Shown: positions 34,507 through 45,728, numbered from the stretch's first letter. The stretch: 64,000 bases of DNA from Niveispirillum sp. (GCF_017996735.1 NZ_JAGOGJ010000005.1:58764-122763), one strand, 5' to 3'. Numbers and translations: made by a program. Notes: generated by a model not told the origin, from the letters alone.

Positions 34507-34711
34507 CAGCCTTGGCTTTCGCCTTCATCGGATGGGCGGCCCACACCTTCCCCGGCATGGACCCGCCCGCTGGGCCAGGGTGATTGCAGTCGGCGTGCCA
34601 GATTGAAAAATGGCGGAAATGCGGGGTCAGGGTCGGCGGCGTGGAAAGTGACGATGGTCGGCATCGCCACATTTTCGCCTTATCGTCAATTGATGGCGGA
34701 TTTCACCGCCC

Positions 34712-35911
34712 CTATGGGCGGGCGGCCACGGCCTGGAAAAAGGCCAAGGTCTCATTCTCCAGCGTCTTCACCCAGGCGGTGGGCCAGTAGGACAGTTTCA
34801 CGATGACGGTCTTGCTGGCCGGATCGATCCAGATGAACTGGCCATGCACGCCCTTGGCCATATAGGCGTCGCTGTCCGGCAGGGTCCACCATTGATACTG
34901 ATAGCCCTGAACCCGGTCCGGCGCCGCCGGTTCCGTCCCCTGCGGGATGGTCGATGCCGCAACCCAGAACGCAGGCACCACCTGCCGGCCATTGGCCTTG
35001 CCACCATTCAGCATCATCAGGCCCAGGCGGCCATAATCGCGCAGCCGCGCATTGAACCCGGCCCCGGCCCAGGCGCGGCCCACACCCGGCAGCCCGTCCA
35101 GCAGCCAATATCCCGGCGCCTCCATGCCCGCCGGCTTCCACAGCCGGTCGGCCATGTAATCGGCCAGCGGCCGCTTGACCGCGCGTTCCAGGACCCAGCC
35201 CAGGACGCCGGCCTCCAGCGTCGAATAATTGAATAAGTCACCGGGCGGATGGGCGCGGTCGATGCCGATGGCCAGGTCGGTGAAACGCTGCCGGCCCGTG
35301 ACCAGGCTGTTTTCGTACAATTCCTCCATCTGGCTTTTCTGGCCAAACCCATAGGTCTCCCGGAACGCCGCACCCGACCGCATCAACAGGGCCTGGCGGA
35401 TGGTCACACCATCATAGGCGCCGCCCGCCAGTTCCGGCACATAGCGGGTCAGCGGGTCATCCACCCCGCCGATCAAGCCATCGGCAATGGCCTGCCCGAT
35501 CAGGATGGCGGTGATGGATTTCGCCATGGAGAAGGAGATGAACCGGCTCTCCGGCCCGCTATTGTTGCGGTAGATTTCATGCACAATCCGCCCGTCGCGG
35601 ATGACCAGCAGGGCATTGGTGCGCGTCCGCTCCAGAAAATCGGCGGTCGTGCGGCGCTGGCCGTCGAACTCATACAGGATATCCAGGGCCGTGATGGCCT
35701 CCGGCAGGCGCCATGTCTGCCGGCCGCTGGGCACGGGCGCGGTATCAAACATCTCGTCCATATGACGGAAGGTCAGGCTGTTCAGCTTGTCCCCGTAAAG
35801 CGCCCGCCGCGCCTCCTGCTGGCTGGGCGACACCTGCGCCGACACCGCCGGGACCAGCAGGCCCAGCACCAGCACAAGGGCGGCGGCCGGTCGGGCAAGG
35901 CGGAAGGGCAT
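34712..35911 (-). CDS. Secreted serine hydrolase (beta-lactamase/NylB-like fold)
   Basis: A 399-residue protein with a signal peptide (LVLVLGLLVPAVSAQ). The catalytic SMAK tetrad (Ser and Lys of SxxK) is in FISFSMAKSITAIL, the YxN-type tyrosine in NYSTLEAG and HGQFIW replaces the third box. It belongs to the class C beta-lactamase/esterase/6-aminohexanoate-dimer hydrolase group, whose members cleave esters or amides; the substrate is unknown. GGAG before the ATG at 35911 is well spaced, so I prefer it over 35917. It lies 82 bases after the beta-propeller phytase gene on the same strand, perhaps in one operon. Confidence 0.85.
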   Translation of the reverse strand: MPFRLARPAAALVLVLGLLVPAVSAQVSPSQQEARRALYGDKLNSLTFRHMDEMFDTAPVPSGRQTWRLPEAITALDILYEFDGQRRTTADFLERTRTNALLVIRDGRIVHEIYRNNSGPESRFISFSMAKSITAILIGQAIADGLIGGVDDPLTRYVPELAGGAYDGVTIRQALLMRSGAAFRETYGFGQKSQMEELYENSLVTGRQRFTDLAIGIDRAHPPGDLFNYSTLEAGVLGWVLERAVKRPLADYMADRLWKPAGMEAPGYWLLDGLPGVGRAWAGAGFNARLRDYGRLGLMMLNGGKANGRQVVPAFWVAASTIPQGTEPAAPDRVQGYQYQWWTLPDSDAYMAKGVHGQFIWIDPASKTVIVKLSYWPTAWVKTLENETLAFFQAVAARP

Positions 35912-35993
35912 CGGCATCTCCAGGCGTCCATGGGCTACAGGGATGCGATGATCCCGCATCCCCGCCCGTCTGGCAAATGCCGCGCCCGGTGCC

Positions 35994-37322
35994 TCAGCGC
36001 GGCGCCCAGCCGCCTTCCTTGACCGTCAGTTGCGGCAAGGCCGCGACGACATCGGCCCAGGACACATATTTGAAGTTGGTGGCCCCCGGCTCACCGCTCA
36101 TGCCGTTCAGGTCATCATTGTATCCGTCCTGCACGATCAGCAGGCCCTGCGGATATCCGGGCAGCGGGATCGACACCAGTTCGGCCCCGTCACATTCCTG
36201 GCCGGCATCGATGGGGCCATTGGCCGTCAGCTTGAAGCTGCCCAGATAGCGGTTGTCCCCGCCGCGTTCGAAGAGGACAAAACTGTCGTCAAGCCCGCCA
36301 TTGTCGGAATGGCCGCCATCACCATGGGCGTCGCCCTGGCTGGACGCGATCAGATAGCCGGTGCCGTCCGCGCCGCGATAAAGCGCCAGCCCTTCGACAT
36401 CGCGCGCCACCTTGCTGTCTGGATTGTTGAACGGGCTTTTCACCGATCCGCGCGTTTCATAGAAGGGCTTGGCGTCGGCCGTGCCCGTCTTCAGGTTCAC
36501 GCGCCACAGGCCCACATCCTCCTGACCTGCGAACAGGATGCCCGCTTCCGCATCCACCACCAGCCCCTCGAACTGCGGCGACCAGTCCTGTTCGGGATCA
36601 TCCTCATGCTCGGCCCACAGGTTCTGGCCCTTATGGGTGGTGGGGAAGTCCCAATGGCGGGTGCGCTCGTGCCCGACGGTGCCGTCGGGCTTCACCACCA
36701 GCCTTTGTTCAGCCAGCCGCGCCGCGTTGCGCTGCGCCACCACGGCCCGCACCTCGCCCGTCGCCTTGTCCTGCCACAGGGTCAGGCCGTAGGCGCTGGC
36801 CTGATCGGTCACGGGATTGTCGATCTCCGCCTTGCCATCGGGTGACAGGCGCGTGGGGAAGACCTGGCCCTGGTTCGGGTCGCTGATATCGGTCAGGGGC
36901 GCCGTCGGGTTGGCGGGATCAATGGCCCAGACCATCAGCCGGTCGCGGCCCCGGTCGCTGGCCACCGCGATATCGATGCTGGTGCCGTCGGGGCGCTTCA
37001 GCCCATAGGCCACATCGACATTGTTATAGCGGCCGTCAGGCTGGGCATCGATCCGCTGCACCAGCTTGCCCTGAAGATCATAGACCCGCAGGCCCGATCC
37101 CTTCACCGCCGTGATCACCAGGCTCTTGCCCGGGTCCGTGGGGTGCAGCCAGAAGGACGGATCGTCCGCATCGCCGGTCTGCACACTGTCCGGCAGACCC
37201 GGCGCGGTTTCCGCCACAGGCTTCACCAGCACAAGATCGGCTGTCGCCTTCGGGACGGCCTGCTTGTCATTGCCGCAAGCGGCCAGCAACAGCAATGCTG
37301 CAAAAGGGATCAGGGCACGCAT
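35994..37322 (-). CDS. Beta-propeller phytase lipoprotein
   Basis: A 442-residue 3-phytase of the six-bladed beta-propeller class, a calcium enzyme that removes phosphates from phytate (myo-inositol hexakisphosphate). The family signature DADDPSFWLHPTDPGKS is near residue 55, and further Asp/Glu-rich turns (DNPVTDQASAYGL, EGLVVDAEAG, DSKVARDVEGLAL, QDGYND) line the propeller. A lipoprotein signal ends in LLAACG, so it is anchored on the outer membrane. The start 37322 has GGGAG at good spacing; an upstream ATG at 37340 sits too close to its signal. It lies just downstream of iolA, fitting supply of inositol to that pathway. Confidence 0.9.
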   Translation of the reverse strand: MRALIPFAALLLLAACGNDKQAVPKATADLVLVKPVAETAPGLPDSVQTGDADDPSFWLHPTDPGKSLVITAVKGSGLRVYDLQGKLVQRIDAQPDGRYNNVDVAYGLKRPDGTSIDIAVASDRGRDRLMVWAIDPANPTAPLTDISDPNQGQVFPTRLSPDGKAEIDNPVTDQASAYGLTLWQDKATGEVRAVVAQRNAARLAEQRLVVKPDGTVGHERTRHWDFPTTHKGQNLWAEHEDDPEQDWSPQFEGLVVDAEAGILFAGQEDVGLWRVNLKTGTADAKPFYETRGSVKSPFNNPDSKVARDVEGLALYRGADGTGYLIASSQGDAHGDGGHSDNGGLDDSFVLFERGGDNRYLGSFKLTANGPIDAGQECDGAELVSIPLPGYPQGLLIVQDGYNDDLNGMSGEPGATNFKYVSWADVVAALPQLTVKEGGWAPR

Positions 37323-37362
37323 GGTCTCGGGATCTCCCATTCCTTGAGGATTTTTGTAAGGG

Positions 37363-37386
37363 AAAACGCCCCCCTGCCATGGGGGT
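37363..37386 (-). terminator. Possible terminator after iolA
   Basis: On the minus strand CCCCC-ATGGCA-GGGGG is followed within two bases by GTTTTCCC. The short T-run makes it weak. If real, it separates the iolCDEBA transcript from the phytase gene. Confidence 0.4.
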
Positions 37387-37401
37387 AAGCCGAGGATGCG
37401 C

Positions 37402-38904
<1,503 letters not shown>

Positions 38905-38937
38905 CGTTCAGGTTCCTGATAAGGCGGGAAACGGCGG

Positions 38938-39744
38938 TCAGCGCGTTCCCGTGATGATCCATTCATGGGCGGGGTCATTGTGGAAGCGCCACTTGCGCTC
39001 CGGCCCCGCCATCACATTCAGGTAATAAAGATCATAGCCATGGGGGGCGCCGACCGGGTGGTACCCGCGCGGCACCATCACCACATCGCCATCCTCCACA
39101 CACACCGTCTCATCCAGCGACCGGTCATCGGTATAGACACGCTGGAATGCAAAGCCCTGTGGCGGGTTCAGGCGGTGGTAATAGGTTTCCTCCAGCAAGG
39201 TCTCCGCCTCGCGCGCCGTATCATGCTTGTGCGGGGGATAGCTGGACCAATGGCCGCCGGGGGTGATCACCTCCACCACCAGCAGACTGTCGGCGGGCTC
39301 CCCTTCCGGCAGGATGTTGCGCACATGGCGGGTATTGGTCCCCTGCCCCCGCACCTCCCGCCCCATGCGGGCCGGTTCGATCAGGCGGGCCTCGCCGCCG
39401 GGCCGGCCGGGCGCGGAACAGACGGCCAGTTCGACGGGACCTTCCGCTGTCACCGTGTAAGAAACCCCGGCGGGGATATAGGCGGCACCGGGGGCGGCAT
39501 CGACAAACGGGCTTTCCCGGCCACCGGTCAGGCCCAGATCGACCTCCCCCGCCACAATCCGCGCCGTACCGGTGACCAGCACCAGGCAAAGCTCCCGATC
39601 CGCTTCATGCCCGGACAGGCTCTGTCCTGGTGTCAACCGGTGCAGGGCAAAGCCGACATGGCCCCAGCCCGCACTTTCCGGCGTCACCGACAGGGTGCGG
39701 CCATCGGCATCGGGGGCCGTCGGGCGGACACGCAGCCGGCTCAT
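38938..39744 (-). CDS. iolB: 5-deoxy-glucuronate isomerase
   Basis: A 268-residue double-cupin isomerase that turns 5-deoxy-glucuronate into 5-dehydro-2-deoxygluconate. It shows the family motifs SSYPPHKHD, the metal histidine/glutamate set in ETYYHRLNPPQGFAFQRVY and HPVGAPHGYDLYYLNVMAGP (three separate segments). Its ATG overlaps the stop of iolE by 4 bases, so the two are translationally coupled. Confidence 0.95.
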   Translation of the reverse strand: MSRLRVRPTAPDADGRTLSVTPESAGWGHVGFALHRLTPGQSLSGHEADRELCLVLVTGTARIVAGEVDLGLTGGRESPFVDAAPGAAYIPAGVSYTVTAEGPVELAVCSAPGRPGGEARLIEPARMGREVRGQGTNTRHVRNILPEGEPADSLLVVEVITPGGHWSSYPPHKHDTAREAETLLEETYYHRLNPPQGFAFQRVYTDDRSLDETVCVEDGDVVMVPRGYHPVGAPHGYDLYYLNVMAGPERKWRFHNDPAHEWIITGTR

Positions 39745-40649
39745 GATCCCCTCCCCACCACGGTCAGGCCCGCCGCCGTCGCGGCCTCGGTCAAGGTGCG
39801 GATGCCGATGCGGCCATAATCGGCCGGCGGGGCGATGGCCGGGTCCTGTTCGGCTTCCACGATGACCCAGCCGCTATAACCGATATCGGCCAGGGTACGC
39901 ATCACGGCGCCGAAATTGATGCCGCCATCGCCCGGCACGGTGAACATGCCGGCCAGCACCCCTTCCAGGAAACTCATCCCCGTTTCCCGCACACGGGCAA
40001 AGACATCCCCGCGGTAATCCTTGCAATGGACGTGGGCCACACGTTCGGGATGGTCGCGCAGCAGGGCCAGCGGATCGACCCCGCCCAGCACGGCATGTCC
40101 CGTATCCACGGTCAGACCGACACTCGGCCCCGTATGGCGCAGGAAGGCGTCCAGGTCCGCCGGCCGTTCGACCACGGTGCCCAGATGGTGGTGATAGGCC
40201 ATGCGCATGCCCTGGCCCTTCAGATAATCCGACACCGCCGTCAGCCGCGCGCCGAACTGCACCCATTCCGCCTCATTCAGGGACGGCGTGTCGTTCAGCG
40301 GGATTTCCTTGCGGCAATGGATGGCGTTGCTGGTCTCGGCAAAGACAAAAACATCGGTGCCCAGCGCCTTCAGCAGCGCCAGATGCGGCTGCAAGGCCGC
40401 GATCTCCGTGTCGGCGTCCTGGACCAGCAGATTGCCGCTGTACCAGCCGCCGACCAGATTCAGATCGTAACTGCCCAGCAGGTCGCGCAGGGCCGCCGGA
40501 TCGCGCGGGAAACGTCCGCCCAGTTCGATGCCGGTGAAGCCGATCTCGGCCGTGTCCGACAGGACCGTGGACAGCGGGGTGTCACCGCCCAGTTCGGGCA
40601 TATCGTCATTGATCCAGGCAATGGGGCTGACGCCAAAACGGATGCTCAT
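39741..40649 (-). CDS. iolE: Inosose dehydratase
   Basis: A 302-residue TIM-barrel enzyme of the xylose-isomerase-like superfamily that dehydrates 2-keto-myo-inositol. The N-terminus FGVSPIAWINDDMPELGG is the IolE signature, and metal ligands lie in GGRFP, GTVVERP, DTGHAV and HCKDYRGD. I chose ATG 40649, which starts MSIRFGVSP; the open frame upstream runs into repeat copy F. A 118-base gap holding that repeat separates it from iolD, unlike the tight overlaps elsewhere in the operon. Confidence 0.94.
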   Translation of the reverse strand: MSIRFGVSPIAWINDDMPELGGDTPLSTVLSDTAEIGFTGIELGGRFPRDPAALRDLLGSYDLNLVGGWYSGNLLVQDADTEIAALQPHLALLKALGTDVFVFAETSNAIHCRKEIPLNDTPSLNEAEWVQFGARLTAVSDYLKGQGMRMAYHHHLGTVVERPADLDAFLRHTGPSVGLTVDTGHAVLGGVDPLALLRDHPERVAHVHCKDYRGDVFARVRETGMSFLEGVLAGMFTVPGDGGINFGAVMRTLADIGYSGWVIVEAEQDPAIAPPADYGRIGIRTLTEAATAAGLTVVGRGS

Positions 40650-40688
40650 GGTCACAGGCCTTCGATTTTGATCTAGAATTGTTCCCTC

Positions 40689-40770
40689 AGGCGCCGGGCG
40701 CCGCCGTCCGGCGGCTTGGCTCACGCGCCCATGAGGGCGCGGGCCAGCGGTCGCTGGCCGCCAAGGATCA
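40689..40770 (-). repeat. Compound-hairpin repeat, copy F, inside the iol operon
   Basis: Stems GGCGCC/GGCGCC, GCCGCCG-TC-CGGCGGC, GCGCCC-ATGA-GGGCGC and GGCCAGCG/CGCTGGCC flank the linker CTTGGCT, in the same layout as copies A and E but with different stem bases. Its end TGATCC starts at the iolD stop codon. It could slow, end or protect the transcript between iolD and iolE. Confidence 0.65.
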
Positions 40771-42606
40771 TGTTCCACGACCCTTGGCCTCATAGGCGGC
40801 GCGCGCCTGGCGCACCTGCTCACGCGGGGAGGTTTCGGGCACCGCCACCTCCCACCAGGCACCACCACCGGCATCGGACGGGCGCGGGTCGGTATCGATG
40901 ACAATCACCGTGCTGCGGTCGGCTGTGCGGGCGCGGGCCAGCGCCGCCTCCAGCCCGGCAATATCCGCCACCTTCTCGGCGATGGCACCCAGGCTGGCGG
41001 CATGGGCCGCAAAATCGATGTCGGGCATGACCCGGTGGCGGGCATCGGCCAGCAGATTGTTGAAGGGCGCCCCGCCCGTGGCCGCCTGCAACCGGTTGAT
41101 GCAGCCGAAGCCGCGATTATCCAGCAGGGTGACAATCAGCTTCGTGCCCAGCATCACCGACACGGCCAGTTCGGAATTCATCATCAGGTAGGAACCGTCA
41201 CCCACCATGACATGCACGGGCCGCTGCGGCTGCGCCATGGCCACGCCGACACCGCCCGCGATTTCGTACCCCATGCAGGAATAGCCATATTCCATGTGGT
41301 AGCCACCGGGCCGTTTCACCCGCCACAGCTTGTGTAGGTCCCCCGGAAGGCCGCCGGCGGCGCAGACCATGATGGCATCCTGGGCGGAGGATCTCTGGAC
41401 CGCGCCGATCACCTGCGCATCGGTGGGCAGGCCGGGACCGGCGGGCGGGGCCGTCACCGCCTCGACCTGCGCATCCCACGCCGCCCGCGCATCGGCCAGG
41501 GCGGCAACCCAGCCGGCCGGCGCGGTCCAGCCGGACAGGCCAGCCGCCAGCAGGTCCAGGACACGGGCACCATCGCCCACCACCGGCAGGGCGCCCTGCT
41601 TGTACGCGTCGAAGGCGGCGACATTCACCTGCACCAGATCGCGGCCCCGATTATGGATCAGGCGACGCGATCCGGTGGTGAAATCGGCCAGACGCGTGCC
41701 GATGCCGATGATCAGGTCGGCTTCGTCCGCCGCCTTGTTGGCAACGGCACTGCCCGTCACGCCGATGGCGCCCAGATTGGCGGGATGGTTCCAGGCCAAG
41801 GCTCCCTTGCCGGCCTGCGTTTCCGCCACCGGCACACCGGTGGCGCGGGTGAAATCGGCCAGGATGTCGGCCGCACCGGCATAATGCACCCCGCCGCCGG
41901 CGATGATCAGCGGCCGTTTGGCCTTGGACAGACGGTCGCGCAGCATCCACAGTTCCCGCGGATCGGGTTCGACCCGCCGGAAATGCCAGAGGCGCGGTTC
42001 GAAGAAGCTTTCGGGCCAGTCATAGGCTTGCGCCTGCGTATCCTGACAGAAGGCCAGCGTCACCGGCCCGCAATCGGCCGGATCGATCAGCACCGCCATG
42101 GCGCGCGGCAGTGCGTCCAGCAACTGTTCCGGCCGGGCGATCCGGTCGAAATAGCGGCTGACGGGCCGGAAACAATCATTGGCCGACACGGTGCCGTCGC
42201 CAAAATCCTCCACCTGCTGCAAGACCGGGTCGGGCCGGCGGCTGGCGAAGACATCACCGGGCAGGAACAGCACCGGCAGGCGGTTGACATGGGCCAGCGC
42301 CGCCGCCGTCACCATGTTGGTGGCGCCGGGACCGATGGAACTGGTGCAGACCATGGCCCGGCGGCGGTTGCTGGCTTTGGCAAACGCGATGGCAGCATGG
42401 GCCATGCCCTGTTCATTATGCGCGCGATAGGTGGGCAGCGCATCGCCGATGCCGTGCAGCGCTTCGCCCAGACCGGCGACATTGCCATGGCCGAAAATGG
42501 CCCAGACCCCGGCGAAGAAGGGCACCGGTCCCCCGTCACCCTCCACGCTCTGCGCCGCCAGCCAGCGAACTGTGGCCTGGGCAGCGGTCAGTCGGATCGT
42601 GTTCAT
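40768..42606 (-). CDS. iolD: 3D-(3,5/4)-trihydroxycyclohexane-1,2-dione hydrolase
   Basis: A 612-residue thiamine-diphosphate enzyme that opens the inositol-derived ring to 5-deoxy-glucuronate. It begins IRLTAAQATVRWLAAQ. The ThDP glutamate is in the region of GHGNVAGLGEAL, and the Mg/ThDP motif runs from VGDGSYLMMNSE to LLDNRGFG. Length is normal for the family. Its start overlaps the end of iolC by 4 bases; the stop codon opens repeat copy F. Confidence 0.95.
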   Translation of the reverse strand: MNTIRLTAAQATVRWLAAQSVEGDGGPVPFFAGVWAIFGHGNVAGLGEALHGIGDALPTYRAHNEQGMAHAAIAFAKASNRRRAMVCTSSIGPGATNMVTAAALAHVNRLPVLFLPGDVFASRRPDPVLQQVEDFGDGTVSANDCFRPVSRYFDRIARPEQLLDALPRAMAVLIDPADCGPVTLAFCQDTQAQAYDWPESFFEPRLWHFRRVEPDPRELWMLRDRLSKAKRPLIIAGGGVHYAGAADILADFTRATGVPVAETQAGKGALAWNHPANLGAIGVTGSAVANKAADEADLIIGIGTRLADFTTGSRRLIHNRGRDLVQVNVAAFDAYKQGALPVVGDGARVLDLLAAGLSGWTAPAGWVAALADARAAWDAQVEAVTAPPAGPGLPTDAQVIGAVQRSSAQDAIMVCAAGGLPGDLHKLWRVKRPGGYHMEYGYSCMGYEIAGGVGVAMAQPQRPVHVMVGDGSYLMMNSELAVSVMLGTKLIVTLLDNRGFGCINRLQAATGGAPFNNLLADARHRVMPDIDFAAHAASLGAIAEKVADIAGLEAALARARTADRSTVIVIDTDPRPSDAGGGAWWEVAVPETSPREQVRQARAAYEAKGRGT

Positions 42607-44528
42607 GCGCGCATCCCCTGTTCGCGGGCACCCCGCCAGGCCGTGACCAGTCGGGTCAGCTTGCCGGCCAGTGCCGTGACCGCCTGTTCATCATCAATGC
42701 TGCGGGTCAGCCATTGCCGGGCCACATCGTGGAAAATGGTGCGGCCCACGGCGAAGCCCTTCACCTGCGGGAAGGAGGCCGCCACCTGGAAGGACGCGAT
42801 CAGTTCCTCCTCCGGCGCCGACAGGCCCAGCAGGACGATGCCCCGGCACAGCGGGTCGTTCTTTTCCACCACCTGCGAGATACGGCCCCAGGCGGCTTCG
42901 TCCTCCACCGGCTCCAGCTTCCACCAGTCGGGCCGCACACCCAGATCATAGAAGCGCTGCACGGCGCGGGCGATGGTGTCGCTGTCCACCTTGCTTCCCA
43001 CAGGCATGATGACTTCCAGCAGCAATTCATGCCGGGTCTTGCGGCAGGCATCGAACAAGCGCAGCACCTGCCGTTCCTGACGGTCGCGCAGGTCGGCCGG
43101 ATCATCGGGGTGATAGAAGACCAGGCATTTCACGACGTGATTCAACGGCCATTCGGCGATTTCCGTCGCCACATCGGCACTGCTTTCAAAGGCCAGCGGC
43201 CGCGATTTCGGCTCCTCGATGGGCCGGCCGATCCAGTAGGGAAAGTCACCGGCCCGTGCCAGCGCATCAAACCCGAACCGCCCGTCCAGCAGCACGCCGA
43301 AACGCGGATCACCCCCCGCCACCCGGTCCAGCGCCGACAGGGCCAGATCCTTGAAGGCCGGCACCAGGGCGATATCCACGCCCAGTTCGGCGGCCAGATC
43401 CTCGAACTGGCTGCGATGGTCGATGGCCAGCACCGTCAGTTCCGGATAGGAACCCTGGCGTGTTGTCGCCCAATGCACATGTTCCAGATCCGCATCCTCG
43501 CGCAGGCGGAAGGGGCGCTCCCCCTCACCCAGGAAGTTTTGCAACTCCGTCCAGGTCGGCATGGCGGGCGCGCAGCCATGGCGCGACACCACGATGGCCC
43601 CGCAGGCATTGCCCAGTTCACAGCATTGTTCCAACGGCAGGTCGCGCAGCCAGCCGCGCAGGAACCCCGCCATGAAGGCATCGCCCGCGCCCAGCACGTT
43701 ATAGACCTCCACCGGGAAGCCGCGCGCGCCAACGCCGTCATCCAGGCTGTCGGGGATGGCGCCGGGAAAGGCGACACAGCCCAGGGGACCCCGCTTGGTG
43801 ACCAGCAGGGCGCCCGTCTGTTCCCGGATGGCGCGCAGGCAGGCGATGGTGTCGGTACTGCCGCCCAGGATATGCACCTCCTCCTCCGTCCCGATGATCA
43901 GGTCGCAGAGCGGCAGAACCTCCTGCAAACTGTCGGTCACGGATTGATCGGCAACAAACCTGTTCTCGCCGGCGTCACGGCCGGTCAGCCCCCAGAGCAC
44001 CGGGCGGTAATCGATATCGAACACGACGCGCCCGCCCGCCGCTCGCACCGCGCGGGCGGCCTTCAGGCTGGCGGCCCGCACGCCCGGCTGCGACAGATGG
44101 GTGCCGTTAATCAGCACGGATCGCGCGCGGGCCACCAGTTCCAGATCCACATCTTCGGGCACCAGCGCCATGTCGGCGCAATTCTCGCGATAGAAGATCA
44201 GCGGGAAATTCTGCCGGTCGCGGATTCCCAGGATGACCAAAGCCGTCAGCCGCGCCGGGTCGGCAATCACACCCTTGGTGTCCACCCCTTCCCGCGCCAA
44301 TTGTTCGGCGATGAACCGGCCCATGTGGTCAGCCCCGACACGGGTCAACAGGCCGGTGCGCAGGCCCAGGCGGGCGCCGCCCACGGCGGTGTTGGTGGGG
44401 CTGCCGCCGACATATTTGGCGAAGGAAGCCATATCCTCCAGCCGCCCGCCGACCTGCTGGCCGTAAAGATCGACGCTGGACCGGCCGATGGCCAGAAGGT
44501 CCAGGGTCTGTTGCTCCTGAGAGGGCAT
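42603..44528 (-). CDS. iolC: Fused 5-dehydro-2-deoxygluconokinase and DUF2090 aldolase-like protein
   Basis: A 641-residue fusion. Residues about 10-330 are a PfkB-type sugar kinase (YVGGSPTNTAVGGARLG and the ATP-site NVLGAGDAFMAGF) that phosphorylates 5-dehydro-2-deoxygluconate. Residues about 350-630 are DUF2090, thought to be the 5-dehydro-2-deoxyphosphogluconate aldolase giving DHAP and malonate semialdehyde; no separate iolJ is present. This fusion is usual in alphaproteobacterial iol operons. It is the first gene of iolCDEBA and has an IolR-type operator 90 bases upstream. Confidence 0.94.
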   Translation of the reverse strand: MPSQEQQTLDLLAIGRSSVDLYGQQVGGRLEDMASFAKYVGGSPTNTAVGGARLGLRTGLLTRVGADHMGRFIAEQLAREGVDTKGVIADPARLTALVILGIRDRQNFPLIFYRENCADMALVPEDVDLELVARARSVLINGTHLSQPGVRAASLKAARAVRAAGGRVVFDIDYRPVLWGLTGRDAGENRFVADQSVTDSLQEVLPLCDLIIGTEEEVHILGGSTDTIACLRAIREQTGALLVTKRGPLGCVAFPGAIPDSLDDGVGARGFPVEVYNVLGAGDAFMAGFLRGWLRDLPLEQCCELGNACGAIVVSRHGCAPAMPTWTELQNFLGEGERPFRLREDADLEHVHWATTRQGSYPELTVLAIDHRSQFEDLAAELGVDIALVPAFKDLALSALDRVAGGDPRFGVLLDGRFGFDALARAGDFPYWIGRPIEEPKSRPLAFESSADVATEIAEWPLNHVVKCLVFYHPDDPADLRDRQERQVLRLFDACRKTRHELLLEVIMPVGSKVDSDTIARAVQRFYDLGVRPDWWKLEPVEDEAAWGRISQVVEKNDPLCRGIVLLGLSAPEEELIASFQVAASFPQVKGFAVGRTIFHDVARQWLTRSIDDEQAVTALAGKLTRLVTAWRGAREQGMRA

Positions 44529-44617
44529 TCAACACTCCCCATGCGTGTCGCGTGGACCCGTTCACCGGGCCGTCAATTCCGTCTCCATAGCTATGGCGTT
44601 TCACCGTGGAATGCAAT

Positions 44618-44631
44618 GGAAATTTCATTCC
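44618..44631. promoter_or_regulatory. IolR operator upstream of iolC, GGAA-N6-TTCC
   Basis: GGAA (44618-44621), ATTTCA, TTCC (44628-44631). This exactly matches the palindrome known for the RpiR-type IolR of Sinorhizobium. It lies between iolR and iolC, in AT-rich DNA suited to a promoter for iolCDEBA. Confidence 0.7.
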
Positions 44632-44659
44632 ATTTAAAAATAGAATGAATAATCCACCG

Positions 44660-45556
44660 CTAGCCCTTCTTCCCTTTCCGTTTGGGCGCCGGCTCCTCGG
44701 GCTGTTCCTCGGCCGCGAAGGCCAGCCCGATGGCCAGGGCCTGGGCCAGACAGATGCTGGCCGCCAGCGACCGGAAGCCCCGCACCTCCGCCTCACGCAC
44801 CTGCAGCACACAGGTGGCGGGCTTGGCGATGGGGCTGACCAGACTGTCGGAAATGGCCAGGATATCGGCCCCCTGCTCCACCGCGCGTTCCACCAGTTCC
44901 AGCGTCTCCCCCGCATAGGGCTGGTAGGAGATGCCGATCAGCAGGTCGCCCTTGCGGATGGCCGACATCTGCTGCCGCGCCAGCCCCGCCACCCCATCGA
45001 CCAGGATGGTGCGCCGCCCCACCTGCTGCAGCAGATAGGCCAGATACGACGCCACCGGGAACGACCGGCGGAAACCCGCGACATAGATCGTGTCGGCCGC
45101 CTGGATCAGGCGGATGGCGGCATCCACCTGTTCCACCGTCGCCGGCTGTTCCAGGGTTTGCAGCGCCAGGACATTGCCGCCCACAAATTCCGACAGAAGC
45201 TCCGCCGGGTTGCGGGCCGGATTGGTGACGGCACTCTGCGCGAAGCTGCGCACCCGTTCGCCATAGTTCAACGCGGCATTGCCCGATACCAGACCATCAC
45301 GGAACAGCCGCTGCATCTGGCTGGCACCGGAAAAGCCGAAGGTCTTGGCAAAGCGGATGATGGCCGATGGCTGCACATTGGTGCGTTCGGCAATCACCGC
45401 CAGGGTTTCCAGCGCCGTCTCGTTCGGCTGGTCCAGAACGAAGCGCGCAATCTGCTTCAACCGCTTCGACAAGCCGTCATAGCGTTCAAGGATCAGGGCC
45501 CGTAATTCCTCCGCCGTGGCGGGCGGTGCCGCCAGATCCGACATTTCCTCTTCCAT
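44660..45556 (-). CDS. iolR: RpiR-family regulator of inositol genes
   Basis: A 298-residue regulator with an N-terminal HTH_6 domain (residues about 15-90; VIAERTNVQPSAIIRFAKTFG) and a C-terminal SIS sugar-phosphate sensor (residues about 135-270; YVAGFRRSFPVASYLAYLLQQ and GISYQPYAGETLELVERA in two parts). It ends in a lysine-rich tail. Position between iolC and two inositol dehydrogenases, plus GGAA-N6-TTCC sites on both sides, makes it the likely repressor, relieved by an inositol-derived phosphate. Start choice is uncertain: 45559, 45556 and 45544 are all possible. Confidence 0.9.
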   Translation of the reverse strand: MEEEMSDLAAPPATAEELRALILERYDGLSKRLKQIARFVLDQPNETALETLAVIAERTNVQPSAIIRFAKTFGFSGASQMQRLFRDGLVSGNAALNYGERVRSFAQSAVTNPARNPAELLSEFVGGNVLALQTLEQPATVEQVDAAIRLIQAADTIYVAGFRRSFPVASYLAYLLQQVGRRTILVDGVAGLARQQMSAIRKGDLLIGISYQPYAGETLELVERAVEQGADILAISDSLVSPIAKPATCVLQVREAEVRGFRSLAASICLAQALAIGLAFAAEEQPEEPAPKRKGKKG

Positions 45557-45587
45557 CATGCCCCTCGGTTCCAACACGCTTTCAGAT

Positions 45588-45601
45588 AGAATATCCGTTC
45601 C
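45588..45601. promoter_or_regulatory. IolR-like operator between iolR and the first inositol dehydrogenase
   Basis: AGAA-TATCCG-TTCC, one base off GGAA-N6-TTCC, 32 bases upstream of the iolR start. It would allow autoregulation. Confidence 0.5.
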
Positions 45602-45660
45602 GGGATGGAATATCGACCCTTGAAGCTGAACGGCAGATGAATTCCATTTTTTGAATAGAA

Positions 45661-45674
45661 AGAATTTTCGTTCC
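45661..45674. promoter_or_regulatory. IolR-like operator before the first inositol dehydrogenase
   Basis: AGAA-TTTTCG-TTCC, one base off the consensus, 55 bases before the ATG at 45729 in an AT-rich stretch. Confidence 0.5.
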
Positions 45675-45728
45675 ATGATAAAGCCTGTTTCCGACAAGGA
45701 CGGCAAGCGACCGTCCAGGGGAGGTTCC

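Noticed and set aside
37323..37401. IolR operator directly before the beta-propeller phytase
   Set aside because: No GGAA-N6-TTCC or one-base variant is present in this gap; any control would come from read-through of the iol operon or another factor.
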